Under the pieces are notes generated by a model, which was not told where the DNA came from, did no database searches, and worked only from the letters and a program-made list of their open reading frames with translations. Shown piece by piece: positions 1 through 9,166 of a stretch of 64,000 nucleotides of DNA; position 1 is the first letter of the stretch, and the number at the start of each line of letters is the position of its first letter. Location of the stretch: the NCBI GenBank assembly GCA_020433455.1, contig JAGRCP010000035.1:38831-102830 (forward strand), written 5' to 3'. A program made the translations under genes and the position numbers. This DNA is from Caldilineaceae bacterium (lineage in GTDB: Bacteria > Chloroflexota > Anaerolineae > Caldilineales > Caldilineaceae).

Positions 1-1
1 G

Positions 2-250
2 GGCTCCCTCACCCCCGGCGCCTTTGCCGACATCATCCTGCTGGACTACGCGCCCTATACGCCCCTCACCGGGGGCAATGCGCCGTGGCAGCTCATCTTC
101 GGCATGGACGGCAGTCACGTCACCCACACCATCTGCGGCGGGCAGCTGCTCATGGCCGACCGTCAGCTCCTCACCCTGGACGAAGAGGCCATCGCGGCCA
201 ACGCGCTCGAACTGGCGCCGGATATCTGGCAACGGGTGGCGGAAATGTAG
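2..250 (+). CDS. ssnA: SsnA-type amidohydrolase, C-terminal part (gene runs off left edge)
   Basis: Only the last 82 residues are in the window, starting in mid-gene and ending at a TAG at 248. The reading frame (GSLTPGAFAD, then LLDYAPYTPL) matches the closing beta-sandwich part of the amidohydrolase superfamily. The metal-binding barrel is upstream and out of view, so the active site cannot be checked. SsnA proteins are known companions of selenium-dependent molybdenum hydroxylases. The next gene, 19 bp downstream on the same strand, is yqeB of that same gene set, which is the main reason for choosing SsnA over other amidohydrolases. The substrate cannot be named from this fragment. Confidence 0.7.
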   Translation, partial: GSLTPGAFADIILLDYAPYTPLTGGNAPWQLIFGMDGSHVTHTICGGQLLMADRQLLTLDEEAIAANALELAPDIWQRVAEM

Positions 251-269
251 CGAGGATCGATACGCTGAT

Positions 270-1097
270 ATGGACATCTCTGAAACGCTCATCGTCGTCA
301 AGGGTGGCGGAGATCTGGCCGGAGGGGTGATCCGGCGGCTGAAGCGGGCGGGCTTTCCCCTCATTGTGACGGAGCTGGCCGCGCCCCTCTTCGTGCGCCG
401 GACGGTCTCCTTCGGCGAGTCCGTCTATGCCGGCCGCGTGGAAATCGAGGGCATTGCCGCCCAACACGCAGCCACGCCGGAAGAGGCGCAAAAGCTGGCG
501 ACAACTGCTGTCGTACCCGTACTGGTCGATCCCCGGGCCGCGGTGGTGGACGCGCTGCGGCCGGCCGTGGTGGTGGACGCGGTTATGGCCAAGCGCAACA
601 CAGGCACGCATATGAACGACGCGCCGTTGGTGATCGCGCTGGGGCCGGGCTTCACCGCGGGCGAGGATTGCCATGCGGTGGTGGAGACCATGCGCGGGCA
701 CAATTTGGGGCGCCTCATCTATGCCGGATCGGCCCAGCCCAACACGGGCACGCCCGGTATTGTCGGCGGTCATGGCGCAGAGCGGGTGCTGCGCGCGCCG
801 GCGGCCGGTCATGTGGAAGCGTACGTCGCCATCAGCGAACGCGTACGGCAAGACCAGCGGATCGCAGCGGTCGCGGGCAAGGAAGTGCGTGCGCCCTTCG
901 ACGGGGTATTGCGGGGCATCATTCACCCCTCGGTCATGGTGACGCCCGGCATGAAGATCGGCGACGTAGATCCGAGGGACAGCGTGGATCACTGCTTCAC
1001 CATCAGCGATAAGGCCCTGGCCATCGGCGGAGCCGTGCTGGAAGCGGTGCTGGCATGGAAGAACGTAACGTGGAAAAGGATAAGTGAGGCAGGGTAA
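270..1097 (+). CDS. yqeB: EF2563/YqeB-family selenium-dependent molybdenum hydroxylase system protein
   Basis: A 275-residue protein. The frame is open from position 24, but the ATG at 270 begins the family-like N-terminus MDISETLIVVKGGGDLAGGV with its glycine-rich loop, so 270 is taken as the start. The C-terminal half carries a biotinyl/lipoyl-like stretch (VLRAPAAGHVEAYV, KEVRAPFDGVLRGI). Family members occur with selenium-dependent molybdenum hydroxylases, SsnA and other maturation factors; the exact biochemical step is not established. The location 19 bp after the ssnA-like gene suggests one operon whose hydroxylase genes lie to the left of the window. Confidence 0.82.
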   Translation: MDISETLIVVKGGGDLAGGVIRRLKRAGFPLIVTELAAPLFVRRTVSFGESVYAGRVEIEGIAAQHAATPEEAQKLATTAVVPVLVDPRAAVVDALRPAVVVDAVMAKRNTGTHMNDAPLVIALGPGFTAGEDCHAVVETMRGHNLGRLIYAGSAQPNTGTPGIVGGHGAERVLRAPAAGHVEAYVAISERVRQDQRIAAVAGKEVRAPFDGVLRGIIHPSVMVTPGMKIGDVDPRDSVDHCFTISDKALAIGGAVLEAVLAWKNVTWKRISEAG

Positions 1098-1114
1098 AGC
1101 GAAGGCCAGGAACT

Positions 1115-1367
1115 CTACGCGCCAATCCCCAATGTGACCCGCTCGCGGATGCGGTCTGCATCATTCAGGCGCAGCAGAATAGCGATTGCACTCAAAGCAG
1201 GCAAACGCCAAGTTCTCTAATTCAGTCTGACCGCCGTGCTTCCGGGCAATGACGTGATCGATTTCGTGGGCAAAGAAGGTTACCTGCGGCTTCCCGCAAT
1301 ACTCGCAGCATCCCTGCGCTCGCTCGATAACCCCACGGCGCATTGACTCGGGGATGGCAGCAGTCAT
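1115..1367 (-). pseudogene. HNH endonuclease, internally deleted remnant
   Basis: The N-terminal part is a good HNH nuclease: [39 protein letters not shown], with the zinc CxxC pairs and the catalytic DH. After ECNRY the frame meets a stop at 1161. In another frame, starting at the same bases, the typical C-terminal end of this family is present ([19 protein letters not shown]) and ends at a TAG at 1115-1117. The segment normally joining them, about 50 residues, is gone. The simplest reading is an internal deletion that also shifted the frame. The start overlaps the stop of the upstream partner gene (TAATG at 1365-1369), as in translationally coupled pairs. Confidence 0.75.
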
Positions 1368-1721
1368 TATTCGCTATCGCGTACAAGATAGGGCAACGCT
1401 CGGGCCTTCAGCATGGTCACCAAATGATTGATGCGCATATATTCGTCCAGCTCTTTAGTCTCCACTGCACTCAGCGTATCGGTTCGATTCTTTTCCAATA
1501 GCAGAGTGACCCGAGCTTGCATGGCTGCATTGGGCTCAAAATTAACTACCTCTTCCTGAGAAGGCGCGCTCGTCAAAAACTCAAGGATATATTGGTATAC
1601 CTCGCCCGGCAGCGGTGATAGTTTGCCCAATCCATAGGCTAAAATCTCCGGCATCCGATCTTCGGCAGACCCAAGTTCTTCGGCCAGGCGAGTCGGAAAC
1701 CCTGATGGTCATCTCCAGCAT
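1367..1721 (-). pseudogene. HNH-associated small helical protein, frameshifted
   Basis: An uninterrupted 95-codon frame (ATG at 1654) encodes MPEILAYGLGKLSPL and a helical C-terminus. Upstream, a better start exists at 1721 (ATG with GAGGTG 4 nt before it) giving MLEMTIRVSDS. Continuing LAEELGSAEDRMPEIL requires a one-base shift near 1690 (one extra C in the run reading GACTCGCCTGG on the minus strand). MLEMTI followed by LAEEL is, from memory, how this companion of HNH endonucleases begins. Its function is unknown. Either this is a true frameshift, matching the decay of the neighbouring HNH gene, or a sequencing error; translation from 1654 could still give a shortened protein. Confidence 0.6.
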
Positions 1722-1882
1722 AATCACCTCACAAATCAGGTTCAGAGAAATATCGATTCAGCCCAAGCAATTGTATCATACTGGCAGGAGAGTTGGAGAA
1801 GGAAGTAAATCGCTCCACAATTGCTTAGAGAGTCCGCCTTTTCAGAGTCGCTGTTCACAAACGAAATATCCATACAAATCTT

Positions 1883-2977
1883 ATGCTCACATCTGCCTTC
1901 GATTACAATCTCCCCGAACGCTTCATCGCCCAACAGCCGGCGGAACCGCGCGACAGCAGCCGCCTGCTGGTGCTCCACCGTGAGGACGGCCGGTTGGAAC
2001 ATCGTCGCTTCCATGAAATCGGCGAATTTCTCTCTCCGGGCGATCTGCTGACGGCAAATGATTCCCGGGTGATCCCGGCCCGGCTCTTTGGCCATAAGGC
2101 AACCGGCGGCAAGGTGGAAATATTCCTGCTCGCCCCCCAGAATGAGGACCAGACCCGGTGGGAATGTCTGACCCGGGGACGCAACCTGCAGCCGGGCGTG
2201 GAAATTACCCTGGGCAACGACGATGCAGGGCTGACCGCGACCATCGTCGAGGTAACGGCGACAGGAAGCCGCCTGGTGGATTTCTCCGCACCGGTGACGC
2301 CCTATCTGGATGAGCTGGGCGAGATCCCCTTGCCGCCCTACATCACCGATTATCAGGGAGATCGGGAACGCTACCAGACCATTTACAGCCGACCCGAAGG
2401 CAGCGTCGCCGCGCCCACTGCCGGTCTGCACTTCACGCCCGATCTGCTGGTCGCTTTGCGCGAGCAGGGCGTGGGCTTCGATACCGTCACCCTTCACGTG
2501 GGCCTGGACACCTTCAAGCCCGTAGAGGCGGAAGCAATCGACGATCACGTCATCCACAGCGAATGGGCCACGCTCTCGGCCCAAACCGCCCGCCACATCA
2601 ACGACGTAACGCTTCAGGGCGGGCGCATCGTCGCGGTGGGCACGACGGCCACGCGCACCCTGGAATACGCGGCCACCGGCGCGCAGGGCATCGATCCCTA
2701 CGACAACCGGGCCTGTCCCTGGCAACGCACCGCGGCTTTTGCCGGAGCCGTAGACCTCTTCATTCGCCCGGGCTATCGCTTCCGGGCCGTGGATGCGCTC
2801 ATCACCAACTTCCACCTGCCCCGCTCCAGCCTGCTCATGCTGGTCAGCGCGTTCATCGGCCAGGCCCATCCGGATGACCCGGACGCGGGGCGGCGCATCC
2901 TGCTGGAAAGTTACGAAGTTGCCAAGCAGGAAGGCTATCGTTTCTACAGCTTCGGCGACGCCATGCTGATTGTCTAG
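1883..2977 (+). CDS. queA: S-adenosylmethionine:tRNA ribosyltransferase-isomerase
   Basis: QueA transfers and isomerises the ribosyl part of SAM onto preQ1 in tRNA, forming epoxyqueuosine in the cytoplasm. The 364-residue length is normal. Family features are visible along the protein: FDYNLPERFIAQQPAEPRD at the start, DLLTANDSRVIPARL, PLPPYI, YQTIYSRPEGSVAAPTAGLH, and FITRPGYRF/LITNFHLPRSSLLMLVSAF-like segments near the end (here FIRPGYRF). The ATG at 1883 gives the canonical N-terminus, although no clear Shine-Dalgarno sequence precedes it. It stands alone on this strand; pyrD runs convergently from the right with 17 bp between the two stop codons. Confidence 0.97.
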   Translation: MLTSAFDYNLPERFIAQQPAEPRDSSRLLVLHREDGRLEHRRFHEIGEFLSPGDLLTANDSRVIPARLFGHKATGGKVEIFLLAPQNEDQTRWECLTRGRNLQPGVEITLGNDDAGLTATIVEVTATGSRLVDFSAPVTPYLDELGEIPLPPYITDYQGDRERYQTIYSRPEGSVAAPTAGLHFTPDLLVALREQGVGFDTVTLHVGLDTFKPVEAEAIDDHVIHSEWATLSAQTARHINDVTLQGGRIVAVGTTATRTLEYAATGAQGIDPYDNRACPWQRTAAFAGAVDLFIRPGYRFRAVDALITNFHLPRSSLLMLVSAFIGQAHPDDPDAGRRILLESYEVAKQEGYRFYSFGDAMLIV

Positions 2978-2994
2978 CGGTCGGAGTGAGTCGG

Positions 2995-3978
2995 TCAGTG
3001 GGCGCTGGGCACGGGCGCGCCGGTGGGTACGGCGGCATAGAGAGGCTCGTGGTGAGCCCGGTTGCGCACGGCATTCAGGTCATCCATCCCCCGCGCGGCG
3101 AGCCAGGCCGTCATCTCATCCAGGATGAGGCGGGGCGCGTCCGGGCCGCGAAAATGAATGGCGCTGCCCACGCCCACTGCGCTTGCGCCCGCCATGAGCA
3201 TCTCCAGCGCGTCCACGCCCGTGGTCACGCCGCCCGTGCCGATAATGGGCGTTTCCGGACAGGCCTTGCGCACGTCATAGACGCACTTGAGGGCAATGGG
3301 CTTGAGCGCGGGTCCGCTCAGCCCGCCGCTGCGATTGGCCAGGATGGGCTGGCCGCTCTCCGCGTCAATAAGCATGCCCGGCATGGTGTTGATGACGCAG
3401 AGTGCGTCCGCGCCTGCGGCCGTCACGGCCTGGGCGATGCGCCCGATGCTGGGCACGTTGGGCGCCAGCTTGACGATGACGGGAATATTGCGCTCGGCCA
3501 GGGCGTCAACCACGTGCCCCGTTACCTCCGCGGCCGCGTCGGGGCTAGCCGCGTAGGGCTCGCCGAAGTCGCTGTGCACATTGGGGCAGGAGATGTTGAC
3601 TTCCACGAAGTCGGGGCGCGCCCGGGCCACCGTGGCCGCGACCGTGGCGAACTCATCAGGCGGCCCGGCAAAGATGCTGGCGATGAGGGGCGCGCCCAGG
3701 GGTTCCAGCTCGGCTTTGGCCTGGGCCAGCAACTCGACCTCGGCCTCCGCGCCCGGGTTGGCCAGCCCAATCGCGTTGATGAGACCGCCGCCCCAATCCA
3801 GGCAACTGGGATTGACGTGCCCCGCGCGGGGCGCGGGTCCGCAGCTTTTGGCCGTCACCGCACCGCAGCCGGATCGAGCAGCCCGCACCAGCAGGGAAAC
3901 GGTCGTCCCCCAAATTCCGCTGGCCAGCACCAGCGGCGTGGGCAAGGTATGGGTGAGGAAGGGTGTGCGTGTGTTCAT
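2995..3978 (-). CDS. pyrD: Dihydroorotate dehydrogenase, class 1 (probably 1B catalytic subunit)
   Basis: Oxidises dihydroorotate to orotate in pyrimidine synthesis, with FMN. The 327-residue form starting at ATG 3978 gives [21 protein letters not shown], the normal N-terminus; the open frame extends 25 codons further upstream but overlaps the neighbouring gene. Visible hallmarks are [32 protein letters not shown] with the class 1 catalytic cysteine, VIVKLAPNV, and [10 protein letters not shown] with the phosphate-binding GVGSAI near the end. Class 1B enzymes work with a PyrK iron-sulfur partner, which is not in the window. The 43-bp gap to the VOC gene upstream leaves a shared transcript possible. 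Confidence 0.94.
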   Translation of the reverse strand: MNTRTPFLTHTLPTPLVLASGIWGTTVSLLVRAARSGCGAVTAKSCGPAPRAGHVNPSCLDWGGGLINAIGLANPGAEAEVELLAQAKAELEPLGAPLIASIFAGPPDEFATVAATVARARPDFVEVNISCPNVHSDFGEPYAASPDAAAEVTGHVVDALAERNIPVIVKLAPNVPSIGRIAQAVTAAGADALCVINTMPGMLIDAESGQPILANRSGGLSGPALKPIALKCVYDVRKACPETPIIGTGGVTTGVDALEMLMAGASAVGVGSAIHFRGPDAPRLILDEMTAWLAARGMDDLNAVRNRAHHEPLYAAVPTGAPVPSAH

Positions 3979-4021
3979 GGTGGGGTAGGTGTCGGTTATA
4001 ATGATGCTTCTGCCATGATTT

Positions 4022-4366
4022 CTAGAGTTGAACAACACAAAAGGTATTGCCATCCGGGTCCGCTAACACAACATAATCTGCATCCTGCTCATATCGCCAA
4101 GCCACGCGGGTTGCGCCAAGCTTCAGCAACCGCTCGACTTCCTTTTCCTGGTCGTGCGTAAACAGGTCCATGTGGTGCCGCTTGGGTTTGTCCGAAGTGA
4201 CTGCCCCATTCAGAGATAGTTGTACGCCTCCTCCCTTTTGGGGAATCAGGATGGCAAAATCTTCATCGGGTTCTCTGCGCAATCTATAATTCAGCGCCTC
4301 ACTCCAAAATTCTATACTTCGCTGAAGGTCTCGTACCCCCCATACGATAGCGCCGATTTCCAACAT
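4022..4366 (-). CDS. VOC (glyoxalase-fold) family protein
   Basis: A 114-residue protein with one complete beta-alpha-beta-beta-beta pair typical of the vicinal-oxygen-chelate fold: [18 protein letters not shown] at the start and [17 protein letters not shown] at the end. Members range from lyases and dioxygenases to antibiotic-binding proteins. Possible metal or ligand residues are His in [10 protein letters not shown] and the region around DPDGN, but no specific reaction can be assigned. It lies just upstream of pyrD on the same strand. Confidence 0.85.
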   Translation of the reverse strand: MLEIGAIVWGVRDLQRSIEFWSEALNYRLRREPDEDFAILIPQKGGGVQLSLNGAVTSDKPKRHHMDLFTHDQEKEVERLLKLGATRVAWRYEQDADYVVLADPDGNTFCVVQL

Positions 4367-4727
4367 GAATTATTTCCTTCAGTTTCCGGTAAAAGTTGAA
4401 CGGGGAGAAGGGAAATGTGCAAGACGGCGAAAGAGAGTCCACAACGTGGTTGAGAAAAACCATAAGAAGGAGTGGAACATGTCTAACGCCGTCAAAAACA
4501 ACTATACAAGCAATCGTGTTTGTCGTCCAAGTGACGCCGGTGGGAACAAATCCGGGACCGGCATGGATGATGCAGGATTGCCTCCGATTCCTTCCGGCTT
4601 CCGGGATCGCAAGCCCACAGCGACTCCCGGCCGCTTAAGCGGACATGCGTGCGCTTCCGCCGCCTTGCCGCGCTGCGCCGGGCCTGGGCAAGGCAGCCTG
4701 CGGGGCAGGTACTCGTCCCCTCCCCGG
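4367..4727. other. Intergenic stretch without a convincing gene
   Basis: 361 bp between the VOC gene and the lipoprotein stop. It contains a 12-bp palindrome (CCGCTTAAGCGG, about 4631-4642) and an 8-bp inverted repeat GCCTTGCC/GGCAAGGC (4662-4669 and 4687-4694) just past the lipoprotein stop, which could be a weak terminator although it has no T-run. A plus-strand ATG at 4479 has AAGGAG upstream, but its frame runs antisense through the lipoprotein gene and looks like chance. Confidence 0.4.
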
Positions 4728-5528
4728 TTATTGCCCGGACGGCAGCGGTTCATCGGGCGGATAGTCAATGGGCGGCGCGGGGTATCCTTCCATGGGGGCG
4801 TCCCACTCCAGGTCCGCCAGGGCAATACGGCCGGTGAGCAAATCTTCCCACGCAACCGCCTCGGGCGTAAAGAGCACGTTGACGCCCTGCCGGTAGACAA
4901 TTGACCGGTCGGGATGAAAGATCATGAGCACCTTTTTCAGATCGCTGCCGGCGTGGTATTGATACCGAATCTGGTAAATCCCCGCATCGGGATAAGCAGC
5001 AACCAGCCTATGCAGGCTATCCGCCAGGACATCCGGACTGAGGAAGGGCTGGGTATCTATTACCGGCGGATTTTTCAGTCCCTCGCTGAGGCGGCTAATC
5101 GACTTCCACTCGCCGGGCAGAACGTAGTAATCCAGCAGTGCGATATTGCCATCCGTATCCCACAGGGCCATGGGCGGATTGGCCAAGCGCGCCTCGGCCT
5201 GGGCCAGAATGAAGGCCTTGCCCTCGTCCGTATCTTCCATGTACTGCTTATAGCGTGAAGCGACGTAGTTGCGAATAAACGTATCCAGTTTGCGGGCGTC
5301 TGTCGTCAAGTCGTCGGGGCGCTTGGCAACGGCCTCATCCACAATCCGCTCCAGCAGAACGGGGTCAGGGTTACGGTATGCCTGCCACCAGGTATTGAGG
5401 TCCATGGTTTGCAACGACTCAATGATATACGCTCGAGGGTTCTCTACGGGCGGGCGCGGTTCACCGTCGCAACCAAACAGCGTGATCGCAATGATGGTCA
5501 GCACAGCCCACTGTATTGGCTTTCTCAT
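4728..5528 (-). CDS. Secreted lipoprotein, function not recognised
   Basis: A 266-residue protein. The ATG at 5528 is chosen because it gives a lipoprotein signal peptide (MRKPIQWAVLTIIAITLFGC, with lipobox LFGC) and has GAAAGG upstream; the open frame continues 32 codons further but loses this feature. The mature part is largely hydrophilic and helical with Trp/Tyr-rich segments (LNTWWQAYRNPD, LLDYYVLPGEWK, YQIRYQYHAGSD) and a proline-rich tail. I do not recognise the family. It is the last gene of the ECF/NicO/DUF4331 block, 315 bp after a terminator-like hairpin, so it probably has its own promoter. Expected to be anchored at the outer face of the membrane. Confidence 0.75.
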   Translation of the reverse strand: MRKPIQWAVLTIIAITLFGCDGEPRPPVENPRAYIIESLQTMDLNTWWQAYRNPDPVLLERIVDEAVAKRPDDLTTDARKLDTFIRNYVASRYKQYMEDTDEGKAFILAQAEARLANPPMALWDTDGNIALLDYYVLPGEWKSISRLSEGLKNPPVIDTQPFLSPDVLADSLHRLVAAYPDAGIYQIRYQYHAGSDLKKVLMIFHPDRSIVYRQGVNVLFTPEAVAWEDLLTGRIALADLEWDAPMEGYPAPPIDYPPDEPLPSGQ

Positions 5529-5843
5529 ATGCACCTTTCTCCAGCGGCAATCTTGAGTGGCAACTTGAGGGGTAACTTTAAATAGTAAGTTTGATAGCTC
5601 CTCGCGGATGTTCGAAGGTCGCAATATGATCGCGATCGTATCGCGGCGGCGCAGGCATTGTAGACAAGAAGAGAAGCGAGGGCAACCTCGTCACACAGGC
5701 TGGGGGAGAGAGGATACCACGCGCCTCAAATCCGAAATGCGCCCGCACAGGCTAGCATTTGATCAACCGAATGCCGCACAAGAAAAGAGGGGAGCTGCGC
5801 TCCCCCCCTCTCCTTGAGATGCTATTCGATTATCCCCTGAGTT
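5529..5843. other. Intergenic region with terminator, no gene seen
   Basis: 315 bp between the lipoprotein start and the DUF4331 stop. Apart from the terminator-like hairpin annotated at 5786-5811 and the probable promoter region of the lipoprotein gene, I see no coding signal. It includes short GC-rich words (GATCGCGATCG near 5630) that are self-complementary but have no clear role. Confidence 0.5.
5786..5811 (-). terminator. Intrinsic terminator after DUF4331 gene
   Basis: On the minus strand, about 33 nt past the DUF4331 stop, a G-rich arm (AGAGGGGGGGAGC) is followed by GCTCCCCTCT and then TTTC. The stem is about ten base pairs with a short loop, directly followed by a T-rich stretch. This fits rho-independent termination of the sigma/NicO/TPR/DUF4331 transcript. 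Confidence 0.65.
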
Positions 5844-7604
5844 CTATTCAGCCTCATCCTGCCGGCGGCGAGTCACCCAGGCCAGCGCCGGTAGAAGTAG
5901 AAGCACGCCCGCGCCCGCGCTCTGGATTGGCCGCTCCTGCACCCGGCGGGGGATCACCTGGAGTGAGAGCGCGCTCTGGCGAATCATGGGCAAGTAGATG
6001 CTCATGATCGGGTTCTGATGGATGTGATCCTGGCCGCTCTGGGCCTGGGCCACATAGGGAAATGCGGAGCGGAAGGCCACGTCATTGCCGTCCAGTCCGT
6101 CATCCAGCACCTGGATAAAGGCGGGATTGAAGCTGAAGTCACTATCACGACCATCCAGCACACCGTAGGCGGCTCCCGCCACAGCCAGGAGTTCGATCTC
6201 CACCACGTCATCGCTCAGGCGACGGCCATTGGGGAAGCCGCAGGCATCGCCACCCAAAACGCCCAGTCGGCTGGGCACAGGCGAGCAGAGATCGCCCTTG
6301 ATGTTCGTGTTGATGCGGATCATCTCGGCAGGCTGTACGCCGGCCGGTTGGTTGACGTTGAAGCCTGCAGGCAGCGTCATGGGGCCGTTGGCGGTGGTGA
6401 TGGTGAACTCATTGGCCAGCACCATGCCCGTCAGGAAGATGTCGAAGATATCGCCGCGGCCGGAGCGGGGCGTGCCCAGTTCCACATCGGTGGCGCAATC
6501 GTCATTCATATCGCCAGGCAACGGCACGCCGTAGAGACCGCAGAGCAGGTTACCCAGCTCAGGATCTTCCACCGATTTCTGCAGAATCGGACCAAAGGTC
6601 GGATCAGTGTAAATGGTCAAGTCTTGCTCGGGCTTGAGGGTGTTGAAGGCGTCCTTGAGCGCAATGGGCAGCACCGCCTCGTTGACCAGCGGCATGCCCA
6701 GCCGGGAAACCTGCACCGGATCGCCGCTAACCGTCTGAAGGCCGTCACCGCTGATCACCCCGGCCAACCCGTTGAGAACCTGCATGGAGGGACGGCGGGA
6801 CGTGGCCCAGACGCCCAGCACCGGCTCATCGCCCTGGGTGAGGCGGGAGATGGGCACTTCGATCACCAGCGAATGGACGTTGAAACCGGAGAGAGAATCG
6901 ACCGGAATGTTGTTGCTTTCGTAGCCGATGGGCGAATCCTGTCCGCGCAGGGTGAGGAGATCAAAAACCTGGAGATCGACCCAGAAGGGGTCATCAGTCT
7001 GTCCGGCGAAGATTGTGATCATGTCGCCGTCATTCTCAACCATATGCACGCCCGCGGCTTCCAGATCGTCGTAGTTACCGGTGGACTTGCTGCCAATGTT
7101 CACCGGCGGAGCCAACACGTCGCTGACAAGGTCAACGCTGCCGTTCGCACTGGTCTCGGTGATCGTGTAGCGCTGCCGACGATTCCAGTTGGTTCCGTCC
7201 GCACCGATGGGACCGGTGTTGTAGAGGAAGGTCGCGCCATTCTGCACATCAACGCTTGCATCCAGCGTGTACGTGAAGTCCGGAACGGCATCGCCGTTGT
7301 TGTCCACATGAATATCATAGAGCACATTCTCATCCCACTCGAAGTAGTTGGGGCCGCCTTCGGGCGCTTCAAAAGGGATCCAACTGCCGATGAGCACCAG
7401 GTTATCCGGATTATCCGGCGAGACGAAGACATAGGTGTCTGTGTTATCGGCGGAAGCATCCTTGGAGATAAGCGGAGCCTCCCGGTGGCTGGACGCGTCT
7501 ACAGCGGGCGCAGTCACCAAAACCGACGCGACGAGCATGGCCAATGCCGTGACGGTGAGACCGATGCCGATGCTTAGGCGTTTGGCGGTTGACGTAAATT
7601 TCAT
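5844..7604 (-). CDS. DUF4331 domain secreted protein
   Basis: 586 residues. The N-terminus is a signal peptide (about residues 1-37, hydrophobic IGLTVTALAMLVASVLVTA) followed at once by the DUF4331 signature SSHREAPLISKDASADNTD. The body holds the usual DUF4331 strands (TYVFVSPDNPDNLVLIG, WDENVLYDIHVDNNGD). The extreme C-terminus has a hydrophobic segment (AGVLLLLPALAWV) then RRR, as in a membrane anchor or sorting tail. DUF4331 has no established function; it is an extracytoplasmic beta-rich domain. It follows the TPR gene by 106 bp in the same direction, within a block led by an ECF sigma factor and including a nickel/cobalt transporter. Confidence 0.9.
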   Translation of the reverse strand: MKFTSTAKRLSIGIGLTVTALAMLVASVLVTAPAVDASSHREAPLISKDASADNTDTYVFVSPDNPDNLVLIGSWIPFEAPEGGPNYFEWDENVLYDIHVDNNGDAVPDFTYTLDASVDVQNGATFLYNTGPIGADGTNWNRRQRYTITETSANGSVDLVSDVLAPPVNIGSKSTGNYDDLEAAGVHMVENDGDMITIFAGQTDDPFWVDLQVFDLLTLRGQDSPIGYESNNIPVDSLSGFNVHSLVIEVPISRLTQGDEPVLGVWATSRRPSMQVLNGLAGVISGDGLQTVSGDPVQVSRLGMPLVNEAVLPIALKDAFNTLKPEQDLTIYTDPTFGPILQKSVEDPELGNLLCGLYGVPLPGDMNDDCATDVELGTPRSGRGDIFDIFLTGMVLANEFTITTANGPMTLPAGFNVNQPAGVQPAEMIRINTNIKGDLCSPVPSRLGVLGGDACGFPNGRRLSDDVVEIELLAVAGAAYGVLDGRDSDFSFNPAFIQVLDDGLDGNDVAFRSAFPYVAQAQSGQDHIHQNPIMSIYLPMIRQSALSLQVIPRRVQERPIQSAGAGVLLLLPALAWVTRRRQDEAE

Positions 7605-7710
7605 AGTGCTTTCCTTTCTGAAAATTGGTTGATAGAGAGATAATAGAAACAGTCAGTAGAAACAGCTGGGATAAAGTTTTTTTGATGGGTGATGCATGAC
7701 TCGTCACGTG

Positions 7711-9045
7711 TCACCTGACACTCACCGCGTAATACGCATTAATCGCCGTCGCCTTGTCCAAATGTGCCTTGGCATTCACCTGGTCGCCACGGGCCCGGGC
7801 GATTATCCCCGCATGATGGTGGAGCATGGCATCTCGGGTTCCCAGACGCAATGCTTCCTGGCTCAGCGTCCACGCCCGGTCGTAATCACCAGTGCGATAG
7901 AGAGCCCAGGCCAGCGTATCAGCCGCGTAGATAGTGGGCCGATGGCTGTAGACGGCTTCTGCCTGCTCCAGCGCCGTCGCCAACAGAGCGGTATCATCCC
8001 CGGCGTGATTCAGGGTAAAGCGGGCCAGTTCCAACTCTATATCCATGCCCGCCTCGGCGTTGAGGGCCTCCATGGCGAGGACCAGTTGAAATTGGGTCTG
8101 CGCCTCCTCGTTCCGGCCGGCCGCGGCGTAGAGATCGCCCAGCATGGTCACGAATGCAGGCAGGGGCAACTGCTCGACCAGGGCCTCGTAGGCGCTGATT
8201 GCATCATCTGAACGCCCTTCCGCCGCCTGGATGCGAGCCAGCCCGGCCAGAGCATAAGGGTAGTCAGGAACCCACGCCAGCGCCGCGCTGTAGGCTTCCC
8301 GGGCCGCGGCGAGGTCGCCCTGGCCCAGATGAAGATCGCCCAATTGGGCCAGAGACCAGAGAGCAGGTTCGCTGCCCTGGGTTCCGGCCTCGACCGCGGC
8401 CGTCATGGCCTCGATTGCACCATCCACATCCCCGTACAGTTCACGCACATAAGATACCCGGGTATACGAGTGCAGGTCCGGCCGCAGGTCGACCATGGCT
8501 TGAGCTGCGGCCGCGGCCTCCGCATAACGCCCCAGTTCAACTAACCCATCGACCTGAATCCCCTTGATCTGTGCGCGGTAAGGGTTGAGCACCTCCGCGC
8601 GCTCGGCCCAAAGAAGGGCGCCGTCGAAATCATGTCGCGCCAAGGCCAGCACGCCCTGGCCAATGAGCGCATCCAGCTGATCCGGCGCCACCGCCAGCGC
8701 ACGGTTGAGCGCCTCTTCAGCCTGAAGGTAGAGCAGGGGGTCACCGCTGGTGCGGACTTGAGCAAGTAAAGAGAGGCCAAGCTGTGCCTGTAGGGCCGGG
8801 TTCCTCGGGGTACGCTGAAGCTGCATCCGCAACTGGGCTATTCCGTCTTTGCTCTCTACCTCTATAGCCGCGACCGGAACCGCAGCCTCACTGCCGTGCC
8901 TCACAGCCAGGCTGCCCAAAACGACCGTCCCCAGCAGCAGAGAAAGGATCGCCAGTCGGCGGACAGAGCGCGGCAGGGAAATGAGGGTCGTCCGCAGGCC
9001 GGGTCGATTTGGGGCGGGATGATGGGGGATTCGACTGCTTTGCAT
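7711..9045 (-). CDS. Membrane-anchored TPR-repeat protein
   Basis: 444 residues. One N-terminal hydrophobic segment (LAILSLLLGTVVLGSLAV, about residues 30-48) after a basic stretch suggests a signal anchor, followed by at least eight TPR-like helical hairpins (ALQAQLGLSLLAQ, AEEALNRALAVAPDQ, WAERAEVLNPYRAQ, AREAYSAALAWVPDYP, ALAGLARIQAAEGR, AWALYRTGDYDRAW). TPR domains bind proteins, so this is probably a scaffold outside the cytoplasm. The ATG at 9045 has AAGGAAC upstream. It sits between the NicO transporter and DUF4331 genes on the same strand, suggesting a shared process. Confidence 0.88.
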   Translation of the reverse strand: MQSSRIPHHPAPNRPGLRTTLISLPRSVRRLAILSLLLGTVVLGSLAVRHGSEAAVPVAAIEVESKDGIAQLRMQLQRTPRNPALQAQLGLSLLAQVRTSGDPLLYLQAEEALNRALAVAPDQLDALIGQGVLALARHDFDGALLWAERAEVLNPYRAQIKGIQVDGLVELGRYAEAAAAAQAMVDLRPDLHSYTRVSYVRELYGDVDGAIEAMTAAVEAGTQGSEPALWSLAQLGDLHLGQGDLAAAREAYSAALAWVPDYPYALAGLARIQAAEGRSDDAISAYEALVEQLPLPAFVTMLGDLYAAAGRNEEAQTQFQLVLAMEALNAEAGMDIELELARFTLNHAGDDTALLATALEQAEAVYSHRPTIYAADTLAWALYRTGDYDRAWTLSQEALRLGTRDAMLHHHAGIIARARGDQVNAKAHLDKATAINAYYAVSVR

Positions 9046-9166
9046 GATCTCGTTCCTTCTGGGTTGGACACTTATTACACCCGTTTTTGGACAAAGCTAT
9101 CGCCAAGGACAGGCGCTTGGCTGTTCGCGATCGGGAGATGATTCAGGTTGACGGTTGGATGAACTG

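Noticed and set aside
4479..4904. Plus-strand ORF with AAGGAG before an ATG at 4479
   Set aside because: Most of its length is antisense to the lipoprotein gene, which has a clear signal peptide and lipobox; its composition is that of a shadow frame.
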